Positions 36,370-44,781 of a stretch of 64,000 bases of DNA are shown piece by piece (position 1 is the stretch's first letter; each line of letters starts with the position of its first letter). Position numbers and translations under genes: made by a program. The stretch covers positions 62,001 to 126,000 of the forward strand of contig NZ_CP047056.1 of NCBI RefSeq assembly GCF_011065405.1, in the 5' to 3' direction. This DNA is from Succinivibrio dextrinosolvens. Lineage in GTDB: Bacteria; Pseudomonadota; Gammaproteobacteria; Enterobacterales; Succinivibrionaceae. The notes beneath the pieces were generated by a model. That model searched no databases, was not told the origin of the DNA, and saw nothing but the letters and a program-made list of their open reading frames with translations.

Positions 36370-36981
36370 ATGATCATTCTACCATATAAATTCTTTCGGA
36401 TAAGTCTTGTCCCTAGGGGACCGGTTATATTTACCAGAATTGAGATCTCTGATGAGGTTTTAGTCTGGTTAAAAAAGCTTCTCCATTGCAATAAGATAAA
36501 ACGGAATGGTACCTGTAAAAGAATCATAAAGCATGTAACAGTTCCCGATAGGAATTTACTTCTACCTCGAGTTCTTACAGATTCAACTTCTCAGCGCTCC
36601 CATGTAGTACTACCTGACTTTGTCCTTCCTTATTCAAACTATACAGTTAAATCTCTTTTTATGTTTTTCACCGATTTTATAAGCCAGCAAACAGCCATCA
36701 AACTTACTGTTAAGCAATGGGATTATCTAAACTCTCATCGTTTCCAGAACAGATATCTTTTGAAAATGCTGTATATAAAATCAAGAAAGGAACAGCTTTT
36801 GAAAAGATATATCCTGTTTCGTGACGAGCTTTTTTTTATTGGCAGAAAAGAACTGAGAGACTTCCTTCAAAAAAGCAGTTGCATCCACTTGAGACCTTAC
36901 TATTTTATCACCAATAAAACATGGTATATCAGTCCATTAACTTATCTTAGCAACACAGTTTCATATAACAACTCAGGATAG
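36370..36981 (+). CDS. DUF6431-like protein, transposon A
   Basis: A 203-residue basic protein. RSHVVLPDFVLPYSNYTVKSL matches the DUF6431 signature that normally follows a zinc ribbon. Here most ribbon cysteines are missing (only HCNKIKRNGTCK remains), so zinc binding may be lost. It is the first gene of transposon A and corresponds in position to the 279-residue protein of transposon B. Its role in transposition is not known to me; target or end recognition is a guess. The stop lies 24 bases before transposon B. Confidence 0.55.
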   Translation: MIILPYKFFRISLVPRGPVIFTRIEISDEVLVWLKKLLHCNKIKRNGTCKRIIKHVTVPDRNLLLPRVLTDSTSQRSHVVLPDFVLPYSNYTVKSLFMFFTDFISQQTAIKLTVKQWDYLNSHRFQNRYLLKMLYIKSRKEQLLKRYILFRDELFFIGRKELRDFLQKSSCIHLRPYYFITNKTWYISPLTYLSNTVSYNNSG

Positions 36982-37004
36982 GCTTTATCCTTATTTTTAC
37001 CTCA

Positions 37005-37084
37005 TGTTACTGCTAAGTAATAATGTCCATAAATTGATATAAAATTCTGTCCCTTTCCATCCCCTCTGCCATAATATTTTGTCC
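37005..37084 (+). repeat. Left end of transposon B with three TGTCC sites
   Basis: TGTTACTG tip, then TGTCC at 37024, 37048 and 37080. Around the second site AAATTCTGTCC and around the third ATTTTGTCC are identical in the right end. Confidence 0.85.
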
Positions 37085-37203
37085 ACCATCAAACAGCGAT
37101 CTTTATATTTCGTCTACCCAGGCATCTTTAAGCTGTTTTCTGGAATAAAAACAAAAGCTAATCTAAATTTAGGAGAGGAAGTTCTGAATTGAATTTCTGA
37201 GGG

Positions 37204-37242
37204 GGGAGTCGTGCCAAAGTTTTCCCGACTTACACGACTCCC
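37204..37242. other. Hairpin with conserved loop, transposon B
   Basis: GGGAGTCGTG (37204-37213) and CACGACTCCC (37233-37242) form a perfect 10-bp stem with a 19-base loop that starts CCAAAGTTTTC and contains CGAC. It lies 32 bases before the ATG of the DUF6431-like gene. No T-run follows, so it is not a normal terminator. Confidence 0.75.
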
Positions 37243-37274
37243 GTGTCAACCAATACCATTACATAAAGTTGACA

Positions 37275-38111
37275 ATGCAAATCTTAGCACAACAGCCCGT
37301 TATTACAGTACAAAACTACGAAGATACTTGCAGAATTTCAATAACAATCACAAATGATGAATTGAAAACTCTCAGTTGTCCTTACTGCAAATTCTCTCTA
37401 ACCAGATTTGGCTATTACTATAAGCATCCGAGAGCCATTGAGTTTAATCTAAGACTGTTGAAACTTACCAACCCTGCAGTCAATAGTTCCAAGGGCAGGC
37501 TTGAGATTAGAGTTCCACGGCTGTGCTGTACCTCTAAGAAATGTCCTTTGGTTGAAAGTAATAAAAGCGGAGTAACCACCTTTGGGATTTTTAATCCCAG
37601 CATATTTATGCCCTTCAGACAGTATTTACCGGAACTGATGGACTTAACGTCTGACTACATCAACTCTGAAAGCATAATAAATCAATCTGAGTCCGATGCT
37701 CAGGAAAGACATGCTGCCAGGAAAATAATAAAATCCCTGAACAGGAAACTCTCTGTAACAGAGGATGAATCTGATAATGATTTTTTTAGAGATTTTATTA
37801 CGCCCTGTAGAAAATCAAGGATCGGAGCTTTAGTCTCAGCTCTTAAGAAAAATGTAAACTACTTTTTTGACAAGCTGCTTCTTACAAACTACCTGTCACC
37901 TCAGCAATCCTCAGTCCCTTTAAAGAATCACGACAGTCCGTACTTACATCCAGCAGACAGCCTTATTTCCTCCATGCTGTTTCTGCTCTCAAAATATGTC
38001 CCTCATTTACCAACACAGATTGCAATCTCCTATGCCCGAACCTATTGGAAAATTAGCCTCAAGCGAACTGAAGTGTCGGCAAATGGAGAAAAATTCAATG
38101 ACAGCAGTTAA
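37275..38111 (+). CDS. DUF6431-like zinc-ribbon protein, transposon B
   Basis: A 278-residue protein with CPYCKFSLTRFGYY, then IRVPRLCCTSKKCP, giving four cysteines as in a zinc ribbon, and TFGIFNPSIFMPFRQYLPEL in the position of the DUF6431 motif. The C-terminal half is helical and basic. The ATG at 37275 is preceded by AAGTTGAC; a TTG at 37269 is less likely. It overlaps the transposase start by 14 bases. It may take the place that TniQ or other target-selection proteins hold in Tn7-like elements, but that is a guess. Confidence 0.55.
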   Translation: MQILAQQPVITVQNYEDTCRISITITNDELKTLSCPYCKFSLTRFGYYYKHPRAIEFNLRLLKLTNPAVNSSKGRLEIRVPRLCCTSKKCPLVESNKSGVTTFGIFNPSIFMPFRQYLPELMDLTSDYINSESIINQSESDAQERHAARKIIKSLNRKLSVTEDESDNDFFRDFITPCRKSRIGALVSALKKNVNYFFDKLLLTNYLSPQQSSVPLKNHDSPYLHPADSLISSMLFLLSKYVPHLPTQIAISYARTYWKISLKRTEVSANGEKFNDSS

Positions 38112-39402
38112 TAAATACCAGCGCAATAAAGAAGTAAATGGTATTCGTTACCAGATAATCTGTGAACTTATAAATATGCCGGCAGATACTCCTGCCGACG
38201 TAAGAGCCCGTGCGTCCAGGATTAGGACTGTAGCAGAGAACTATGGACTTTCTGTTAAGACTATCAAACGCTGGCTTAAAGCTTATAAAGCTGGAGGTTT
38301 TACCGGACTGACACCGGCATATAGAGAAAGCCGTTCCGATAAAAGACTTCCTCAGTGTTTTGAGGAGGCATTAGAAAGAGCTGTAGCCATGCGTCATGCT
38401 GACAATACTCTCAGTGTTGCCAATATTATCCGCTGTCTTGAATCAGAGAATCCTGCTCTTAAAAATCGCATCAAGCGTTCTACGCTGCAGAGGCACCTTC
38501 AGGAGCATGAAGCTGCCAGAAGAGATCTGGTTAGCAATGCACTCCAGCATGGCAGAAGAGTACTGGGTAGGTTTCAGGTTAAAACCAGAATGGCATTACT
38601 AGTCGGCGATATCAAGGAGCCTGCAAGAAAAATCGTATGGAATGATGAGCATACCGAGCTTTTAGACAGGATTTACATTGCCATCCTGATAGATAACTGT
38701 CATCGAAAAGTGCTGGACTATCAGATTTCAACCACAGGCAATACGGATTTATTCTTATCAGGCCTGTATAACGTTATCAAGCTTTATGGTCAGATTAAGG
38801 CATTACATCTGGATTTAGGTTCTCAGTACAGGAATCAGAAAGTAACCAATGCCTGCAGGCTTCTGAATATCACTCTTAAATACTGTAAGCCCAGGTCTGC
38901 CTGGCAGAAAGGCTCTATAGAAAGACTCAACCGTACCATTGATGATTATCTGGTGGAGGTTGAAAAGGCTAAATCAATGGGATTTACCGCTTTCTGCGAG
39001 GGCTTTGCAGAGAGGATCAGAGTTTATAACGATACTCCTCACTCCAATGAAATTCTCAACGGAAAAACTCCTAATGAGTCTTTTAATAGTGATCTGACTC
39101 CTCTTGTATATCTGGATGATTTGGCTGTTGCCAATGCTTTTGAATTTGCCAAAACATGCAGAGTCTACAGTGATTACATCAAGTATGACAAAAGGAAATG
39201 GAAGATTGAACCTCAGTACATAAAGGCTGATAAGAAAGTAATGATTATTACCCGCCCCAATTCTCCATGTCCTGAGCTTTACACAGAAACCGACGGCTGT
39301 ATTCCTCTTAAGGAATACGAGATTGGTGAGAAGGTATCTCAAAAGTGTTTTCATGCCTCCTCTCCCCTCCGAGGCCTACGAGAAGGAATATCCAATGATT
39401 GA
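38098..39402 (+). CDS. DDE (rve) transposase, TnsB/IstA-like
   Basis: A 434-residue transposase: N-terminal HTH domains (VAENYGLSVKTIKRWLKAYKA), a retroviral-integrase-type core with D in VGDIKEP, D in LHLDLGSQYRN and E in WQKGSIERLNRTIDDY, and a C-terminal beta-barrel region as in Mu/TnsB proteins. The ATG at 38098 follows GGAGAA. It should cut and join the TGT...ACA ends of transposon B. Downstream ATPase and small protein follow without gaps. Confidence 0.8.
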   Translation: MTAVNKYQRNKEVNGIRYQIICELINMPADTPADVRARASRIRTVAENYGLSVKTIKRWLKAYKAGGFTGLTPAYRESRSDKRLPQCFEEALERAVAMRHADNTLSVANIIRCLESENPALKNRIKRSTLQRHLQEHEAARRDLVSNALQHGRRVLGRFQVKTRMALLVGDIKEPARKIVWNDEHTELLDRIYIAILIDNCHRKVLDYQISTTGNTDLFLSGLYNVIKLYGQIKALHLDLGSQYRNQKVTNACRLLNITLKYCKPRSAWQKGSIERLNRTIDDYLVEVEKAKSMGFTAFCEGFAERIRVYNDTPHSNEILNGKTPNESFNSDLTPLVYLDDLAVANAFEFAKTCRVYSDYIKYDKRKWKIEPQYIKADKKVMIITRPNSPCPELYTETDGCIPLKEYEIGEKVSQKCFHASSPLRGLREGISND

Positions 39403-39640
39403 TTTACTGTTTAGAGAAAAAATGAGACAGGAGAATCGCTATACCACTGAAGAGGCCTTTAGAGAATACATGAAAAAGGAGGTTTACAACATAATTTCTG
39501 AAAAGGAAGGAAATAAACAGGAGCTTTCAGACTTTAAAAAGCAGAAGAAAGACGGAGTGTCATCTGAAGATATAAGACAGGCTGCCTCCATCACTTCCCC
39601 TTATACCACTTTGGCGGAAATGAACTCTAAAAAAAGATGA
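39395..39640 (+). CDS. Small accessory protein of transposon B
   Basis: An 81-residue charged, helical protein (MIDLLFREKMRQENRYTTEE...). Its ATG overlaps the transposase stop by 8 bases and the ATPase gene begins 9 bases after its stop, so it belongs to the operon. No family is recognised. The frame is open upstream to 39323 but GAGAAGGAAT supports the start at 39395. Confidence 0.5.
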   Translation: MIDLLFREKMRQENRYTTEEAFREYMKKEVYNIISEKEGNKQELSDFKKQKKDGVSSEDIRQAASITSPYTTLAEMNSKKR

Positions 39641-39649
39641 GGATTGATT

Positions 39650-40503
39650 ATGAACTTCAACATTAAAGAGCATTTTAAATTCGTAAGAATGCCGTTTTCC
39701 CAGAATATACCGGTGGAATTTCTATACCAGAATGACAGGACCAGAGAAATTCTCAGCAAAATGTCATTTGCAGCAGCTGATAACCGTTTTCTGGTGCTGT
39801 CAGGCCCTGTAGGTACCGGGAAGAGCACGGTCCTGCGCTGTTTTACCGGCGGTCTTAATAAGGATGAGTATCAGGTTTTCTATATCTCCTGCTCTGCCAT
39901 GACTCCAAGATTCTTTTACCTGGCTCCTCTGCTTCAGATGGGAATAAAACCAAAGTTTTATATGTTTAACCTGAAAGAACAGTTCAACAAGGAGGTAATA
40001 AGGCTTACCAGAACCTTAGGAAAGAAAGTAGTCTACATCATAGATGAAGCTCATCGTCTGGAGCAGACCTCCCGTTATTCAAACGAATGTTTTGAGGAAA
40101 TACGATTTTTTCTGAACATTGAATATGACTCAGGAAATCCTCTATCCCTGATATTGTGCGGACAGGAGGAAATATGGGAACAGAGCTGTCTGGGAAATGC
40201 CAAATGTAAAGCCATCGTACAGAGAATTGATTTGACCTGTAAAACCGAGGCTCTGACAGTTTCTGAGATTGGGGCCTATATTGCAGCACATCTGAAGTCT
40301 GCAGGAGGGGCCGCTGATTTATTTGAAAAGACGCGATTAAGCTCATTGCCAACAGCAGCGGCGGTATCCCAAGAGTAATCAACAAAATCTGCACACAGGG
40401 GTTGCTGTACGCAATGTCACAGTCTGCCAACGTGGTGACTGGAGAGATGATCTCCAGTGTTTTTGCCAATGAAGAGCTTCCAAATATAGTCTTAAGCAAA
40501 TAA
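39650..40503 (+). pseudogene. ExeA/TnsC-like AAA ATPase with a -1 frameshift
   Basis: Walker A LSGPVGTGKST near residue 54 and Walker B VVYIIDEAHRLEQ near 130 mark an ExeA/TnsC-type regulator ATPase. The first frame stops at 40378, but from about 40332 the -1 frame continues with DAIKLIANSSGGIPRVINKICTQG and ends at 40503, the normal end of this family (sensor-2 GGIPR). The shift lies at GAAAAGACGCG. It may be a real mutation, or a programmed shift that would give short and long forms. Confidence 0.75.
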
Positions 40504-40516
40504 AAAGGAGAATTCT

Positions 40517-41134
40517 ATGAGTGAAAATTTAAAGATAAGTTCACCTGTTACGCAGGAGACATCTAATCAGGAAGAGTTCAGCAATACAAACAGTAATCAG
40601 AGCTCAGAACACTTTGTTTTCAATGATCCGTTGCCTTGGGATAATGGAAGCAATACTGAGCCTTATATTGAAGGATTACCTGATCCTGAATGTGATCCGG
40701 TTGCAGATTACCTTGAAGGAGAGCCGCAATCCTATAGAGCTGCCGATGATCTCTATGAGGAAAAGCCTAAGTTTTACTACGTGGACGCTCTTAAGGACAT
40801 ACATGCAGTAGAGCTGGCAACTTCCATTAAAAAACTGGATTCCCTGAGGGATAAATACTACCGAATAAATTCAACGCTTAAGAGGAAAACCAGACTGATA
40901 TATCTGATTGAGCATCTGAATAGCTACGAAACGAAGGAACTGCTTGAATTCAGTGAAGATTATCTAAAGAGTCTGGATGATTTTAACTATGAAATACGCA
41001 TATTTGCTCAAAGGATCGACGAAGTAGCAAAGCTGCTAAGGTTTATTGAAGATGGAGCAGAGAGAATAAAGGAAATAGAGGGAAAAATGAATATAACCTA
41101 TGTCTCAGATAAGAATTACAATCAGCTGATGTAG
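40517..41134 (+). CDS. Acidic coiled-coil protein of transposon B
   Basis: A 205-residue protein. The first 90 residues are acidic and low in hydrophobics (disordered) with the short motif DPLPWDNG; the rest is helical coiled coil (IKKLDSLRDKYYRINSTLKRK). AAAAGGAGAATT precedes the ATG. It occupies the same place as the 154-residue protein at 44180 in transposon A, which has DSVPWDSS. No database family is recognised. Confidence 0.5.
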   Translation: MSENLKISSPVTQETSNQEEFSNTNSNQSSEHFVFNDPLPWDNGSNTEPYIEGLPDPECDPVADYLEGEPQSYRAADDLYEEKPKFYYVDALKDIHAVELATSIKKLDSLRDKYYRINSTLKRKTRLIYLIEHLNSYETKELLEFSEDYLKSLDDFNYEIRIFAQRIDEVAKLLRFIEDGAERIKEIEGKMNITYVSDKNYNQLM

Positions 41135-41166
41135 CAGTATACAGATTAAGTATTGTCTTACGTTTT

Positions 41167-41184
41167 AGCCCCTTTTTTGGGGCT
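41167..41184 (+). terminator. Terminator at the end of transposon B operon
   Basis: AGCCCC and GGGGCT form a short stem with a T6 loop, followed by TTTGTTAT. It lies after the last gene and before the right end of transposon B. Confidence 0.65.
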
Positions 41185-41208
41185 TTGTTATCCCTAAATA
41201 AATATTAG

Positions 41209-41286
41209 GGACAAAATGTTATAGCAGCATTTAATTATGGACAGAATTTAATAGCAGTTTTTGGACAAATTAGGAAATCAGTAACA
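41209..41286 (-). repeat. Right end of transposon B with three TGTCC sites
   Basis: Inverse copy of the left end: GGACA at 41263, 41239 and 41209, tip CAGTAACA at 41279-41286. The spacing from the tip (19, then 24 and 30) mirrors the left end. Confidence 0.85.
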
Positions 41287-41321
41287 CCTCAAATCTGAGG
41301 AGAAAATGGAGAATTTAACCT

Positions 41322-42986
41322 ATGAGTTCGAAGCAAAATTCATATTTGAGTGCAGCTAAGTTGAAAGTGATCTGTGCAAATATCCTTTCCTCAAGCTTTT
41401 CTAATAGGCATATTGCCAAAATCGCAAGAGTATCTCCCACCTCTGTAGAGCGGATCAGAAAAAAGATTAAGGTATTAAAAATAAATGATCCTATGACATT
41501 TAATCATATGAGTCCTCAGGAGCTATACAATACGCTGTATCCACTAGAACCACGAAAAACAGTAAGAAGTGACAGTGAAAGTAAAAATTTGCCTGATTTT
41601 AACGAAATTGTTGAAAAGATTCATGAGAACAAACAGACAATAACAGACAGTTATAAAGATTATCTATATGATTCACAGCTAAAACAGCTAACACCTTTAA
41701 GCCTTTCTTATTATTCAGCCAGGGTTAACGAAATAGAAAAGAAACTTAAGGAAAGTGAGCCTGAATACTATTATGCACAATCCTTTCCATATGGAGTATA
41801 TGCTCAGCTTGATTTTAGCGGAGATAAATATGAGCTTCTGACATATAACGGTAGAGTATCCTGCTGGATAATGGCTATATGTTTTCCTGCATCATATTAC
41901 GTTTATGCCGAATTTGTCACAGCTCAGTCTACTGCCGAAAGTTGCAGAGTTATTGGCAATGCCTGCAGATATATTGAGAATAGACATCCATCTGTTCTGG
42001 TTGTAGATAATGCCCGCTGCTGGGTTAACAGACATAATGGAGCAGAAGCTGTAATCAACGAAAACTTTGCTTACTACATACAGCAGTTAGGAATGTGTGC
42101 CGAGGCATGTCCAGTAAGACACCCTCAGGCTAAAAGTGCAGTTGAGTCATCAATTGGTTTAATAGAACGTAGACTTGAAGCTAAACGCAACGAATTCAGT
42201 AACAATCAGAGAACTATAAGTGAGCATAACAAGGTTCTGACAGGATTAGTAAACAACCTTATAAATCAGGCTCCTTTCAGAAAAAGCTCGGATAAAACCA
42301 GAGAATATCTGTTTAAAACCCATGAGTTGCCCCTACTTACAGTAGCATCAAAAATACCACAGTATCAGGGGGACAGTATCTCCATGATAGTTCCTCAGTC
42401 CTACCAGATACAGATTAATGAGCATTATTATTCCGTGCCTTATCTGTATATAGGCAAGCGGGTTGATGTGTATACCAGTAATGATTACATAATCGTTAAA
42501 TATGAAGGCAAGGAAATATGCCGACACCTTAGAACAGATGGCGAAGGCAGGACTGTTGTCGATTCTCACAAGCCTGAAGCTCATCAGAACATTGACAGAA
42601 AAAACCGCATCTACAATTCAACTGATGACGTGATTGAAATCAGTAAAAGTCTGGATGACGGCTTATATCGTTACTGCATATCAAAAATCAAATTCGATAA
42701 GAATAACAATAGATCAGAAAAAATTACCATCCGTTCGTGCATAGCCGTGATCAATGGATTTAAACGCAGTGCTTACAAGTTTCTTTATTCTGAGGCCTGT
42801 TTGTCTGTGCTAAATATGTCAACAAACTTTTGGAATATCTATTCAATACAGGATCTTTATAAACAGCTAGAAGATCAATATCAGCATGACCGACAGTATG
42901 AGCATCAGACTGAGATATTCAGGCCTCAGGATGATGATTCTGCCTATATTCGCACAACCGAAAACGATGAAAATCAGGAGAATTAA
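41322..42986 (+). CDS. IS21-type transposase IstA, transposon A
   Basis: A 554-residue DDE transposase: HTH at the start (SNRHIAKIARVSPTSVERIRKK), core with D in AQLDFSGDKYELL, D in VLVVDNARCW and E in HPQAKSAVESSIGLIERRL, then the IstA-type beta-barrel (YSVPYLYIGKRVDVY). The gene is intact. It starts 36 bases after the right end of transposon B, which cut it off from the DUF6431-like gene upstream. Its partner ATPase is broken. Confidence 0.85.
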   Translation: MSSKQNSYLSAAKLKVICANILSSSFSNRHIAKIARVSPTSVERIRKKIKVLKINDPMTFNHMSPQELYNTLYPLEPRKTVRSDSESKNLPDFNEIVEKIHENKQTITDSYKDYLYDSQLKQLTPLSLSYYSARVNEIEKKLKESEPEYYYAQSFPYGVYAQLDFSGDKYELLTYNGRVSCWIMAICFPASYYVYAEFVTAQSTAESCRVIGNACRYIENRHPSVLVVDNARCWVNRHNGAEAVINENFAYYIQQLGMCAEACPVRHPQAKSAVESSIGLIERRLEAKRNEFSNNQRTISEHNKVLTGLVNNLINQAPFRKSSDKTREYLFKTHELPLLTVASKIPQYQGDSISMIVPQSYQIQINEHYYSVPYLYIGKRVDVYTSNDYIIVKYEGKEICRHLRTDGEGRTVVDSHKPEAHQNIDRKNRIYNSTDDVIEISKSLDDGLYRYCISKIKFDKNNNRSEKITIRSCIAVINGFKRSAYKFLYSEACLSVLNMSTNFWNIYSIQDLYKQLEDQYQHDRQYEHQTEIFRPQDDDSAYIRTTENDENQEN

Positions 42987-42989
42987 GCA

Positions 42990-43771
42990 ATGAGCAGTCT
43001 ATCTAATGTAGTTTTACTTCCTGAACAGAAAGAAATATTAACGATGATTCAGGAGAACAAGCTCGATGGTTTTTACAGTGAAATTGTAGAGCAGTTCAGT
43101 AATGAGGCCTTATTTAAAGACATGTCTTTTGAAGATAGATTAAAACGCTGCCTCGAGGCTTATAACGAGCATGTAAGCAATAATCGTTTTAAGAGACTTC
43201 TTTTAAATTCAAAAATCCGTAACAAAGTTTATTTAAGGCAGATTTCACCTGCACCATCAAGAGGATTAAGTAATGAACTCCTTTTGAAACTGAAGGATGG
43301 TGATTTTTAAATAAGGCTATCAACATAGTGATTACAGGACCTACAGGTACGGGCAAGACCTTATTGGCTTGTGCTACTGGAGTTGAAGCGATGCTTAAGG
43401 GACATTCGGTACTTTTTATCGCATGTCTGATTTCATAAGTTTAATCGAGGCAAAAATCCAGTTGCGTTCTCCAGATTCAAAGAAAGGCTCAGAAAAATAG
43501 AGCTACTTATCCTTGACGACTATGGTTTAGAGACCATCCACGACAAGGCCGTTTGTGCTCTTAATGAAATAGCTGATATCAGATATGGCATAGGCTCAAC
43601 CATTATAACGACTCAGCTAAAGAAGAAATCTCTCAAAATGTGATAGATGAAAGTCCTATCCGCGATGCGCTGGCTGACAGACTTTTTAGAGACTGTGATA
43701 TTGAGGTGGTTCTGAAAGGAACATCCTGGAGAGGCTCTGCAGGAGAATTAAATGGGTTCAAAGATGAATAG
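42990..43771 (+). pseudogene. IstB-like ATPase, several frameshifts
   Basis: Starts 3 bases after istA. The N-terminal 106 residues are intact; then come, in shifting frames, VITGPTGTGKTLLACATG (Walker A), YRMSDFISLIEAK, RKIELLILDDYGLETIHDK (Walker B), STIITTQLKKK and DALADRLFRD...LKGTSWRG. At least three to four indels (about 43310, 43430, 43460, 43630) break it. Transposon A is therefore probably immobile unless helped in trans. Confidence 0.85.
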
Positions 43772-44168
43772 CAGAAAGATTAGCATGAATGCTGTTATTG
43801 AACAGGCTTTGAAAAAGGAGGTTCCTTTAACAGCAGATTTTTTAGTCAGAATTACAAATTCTGATATCAATTCCTATGAGCTTTTAGACATGCTTTGTAT
43901 TTATATAACCGCCTGTGACTGTGCACAAAAAGGAAAAGAAATTAAAGCAATCAGCGGTCTAAAACTAGAAAATGCTGAGTTACGTCAAAATAACGAAGCT
44001 CTTATTCAGACCTATAACTCTGCTATCAAAAGCCTCTTGGAGAGTAAGGAGAGTGAGATAAATATGAAAAAAAACGAAATTGAATATGTAAAGAAGATCA
44101 CCGAGCTTAAAAGTGAAATCTCAAAGCTTGAAGGTGAACTGATGAGAATGAAACTGGACATTTGTTAA
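43752..44168 (+). CDS. Coiled-coil protein of transposon A
   Basis: A 138-residue protein; residues 70-135 form a long heptad-like coiled coil (SEINMKKNEIEYVKKITELK). AGGAGA precedes the ATG, which overlaps the end of the broken istB. It ends 11 bases before the next gene. Not recognised; it is part of transposon A. Confidence 0.5.
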   Translation: MGSKMNSRKISMNAVIEQALKKEVPLTADFLVRITNSDINSYELLDMLCIYITACDCAQKGKEIKAISGLKLENAELRQNNEALIQTYNSAIKSLLESKESEINMKKNEIEYVKKITELKSEISKLEGELMRMKLDIC

Positions 44169-44179
44169 GGAGCAATGAA

Positions 44180-44644
44180 ATGACTGCATTGGACAACCGC
44201 AAAATTACTGATGATAGCGTTCCCTGGGATAGTTCCTGTTATGAAAATTTCAATCCTCAATATGACGAGAATTATTCAGATTATGACTGTTATCCAAATG
44301 ATGAAGATGAGCTTGAAAAAACTCTGTTTGCCATTGATGACACAGAAAAAATGAGAGTAATTTCTGAATTGCTATCTCAGGTACAGGGCGTTCTAGATTC
44401 TATACATTATGATTTATTCTCTATACAAAAAGATAGCGAGAGTCTGGCTACTAGGAAAAACGAAACAGAAAACAGAGTCATGCCTATAATGTTTAATATC
44501 GATTTGTATGCTAAATCCGTACAGCTCTGCAGACAATTAGAAACAATGTATATGGGGGCCAACTCAATACTTAAGGAAATATATGAAATTAGAACCTGGT
44601 ATTCAAACAAAGTGCAACAAATGAAAATAAAAGAGAAAAAATAG
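44180..44644 (+). CDS. Acidic coiled-coil protein of transposon A
   Basis: A 154-residue protein: acidic Tyr/Asn/Asp-rich N-terminus (about 45 residues, with DSVPWDSS) followed by a helical C-terminal part. AAGGAGC supports the ATG at 44180. The layout and the PWD motif match the acidic protein of transposon B (40517), so both elements seem to carry a member of the same loose family after their ATPase. Confidence 0.5.
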   Translation: MTALDNRKITDDSVPWDSSCYENFNPQYDENYSDYDCYPNDEDELEKTLFAIDDTEKMRVISELLSQVQGVLDSIHYDLFSIQKDSESLATRKNETENRVMPIMFNIDLYAKSVQLCRQLETMYMGANSILKEIYEIRTWYSNKVQQMKIKEKK

Positions 44645-44658
44645 GTTTTATTGTTTTT

Positions 44659-44681
44659 GGTAGTTTTGAAAAAAAACTACC
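44659..44681. other. Stem-loop after the last gene of transposon A
   Basis: GGTAGTTTT and AAAACTACC are perfect inverse copies around GAAAA. It lies 14 bases after the last stop codon. The stem has its own T/A run but no T-run follows, so termination is possible but not certain. Confidence 0.55.
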
Positions 44682-44721
44682 AGCTTTCTGCCTCAGAAGA
44701 ACAAGATCAGCTGACCACATT

Positions 44722-44781
44722 GAACAAGAAAAAGTGCACACTTACTACAAAATTAATGCACCTGATCTAAAGTATTTTGCA
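44722..44781 (-). repeat. Right terminal repeat of transposon A
   Basis: Inverse of the left end with shared CATTAATTTTGT and GTGTGCACTTTTT blocks; the tip reads TGCAAAATAC inward. It abuts the GTTTGCC target copy at 44782. Confidence 0.75.

Larger units (their letters stand above)
37005..41286 (+). mobile_element. Transposon B, 4.3 kb, Tn7/Mu-like, nested in A
   Basis: The ends are TGTTACTG (37005-37012) and CAGTAACA (41279-41286), flanked by the 5-base duplication CCTCA (37000-37004 and 41287-41291). Each end holds three TGTCC repeats at matching distances: first 19 bases from the tip on both sides, then steps of 24 and 32 (left) or 24 and 30 (right). TGT...ACA ends, a 5-base duplication and repeated binding sites are typical of Tn7/Tn5053-like elements. 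Genes: DUF6431-like, DDE transposase, small protein, ExeA/TnsC-like ATPase, acidic protein. Confidence 0.9.
36062..44781 (+). mobile_element. Transposon A, 8.7 kb, inserted in tnpB
   Basis: The element begins TG and ends CA and is flanked by the 7-base duplication GTTTGCC (36055-36061 and 44782-44788). Its two 60-base ends are imperfect inverse copies sharing CATTAATTTTGT and GCACTTT. Removing it restores tnpB in frame. Own genes: DUF6431-like (36370), IstA-like transposase (41322), broken IstB-like ATPase (42990), two small proteins (43752, 44180). Transposon B (37005-41286) is inserted between the first two; without it A is 4,433 bases. Confidence 0.85.
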
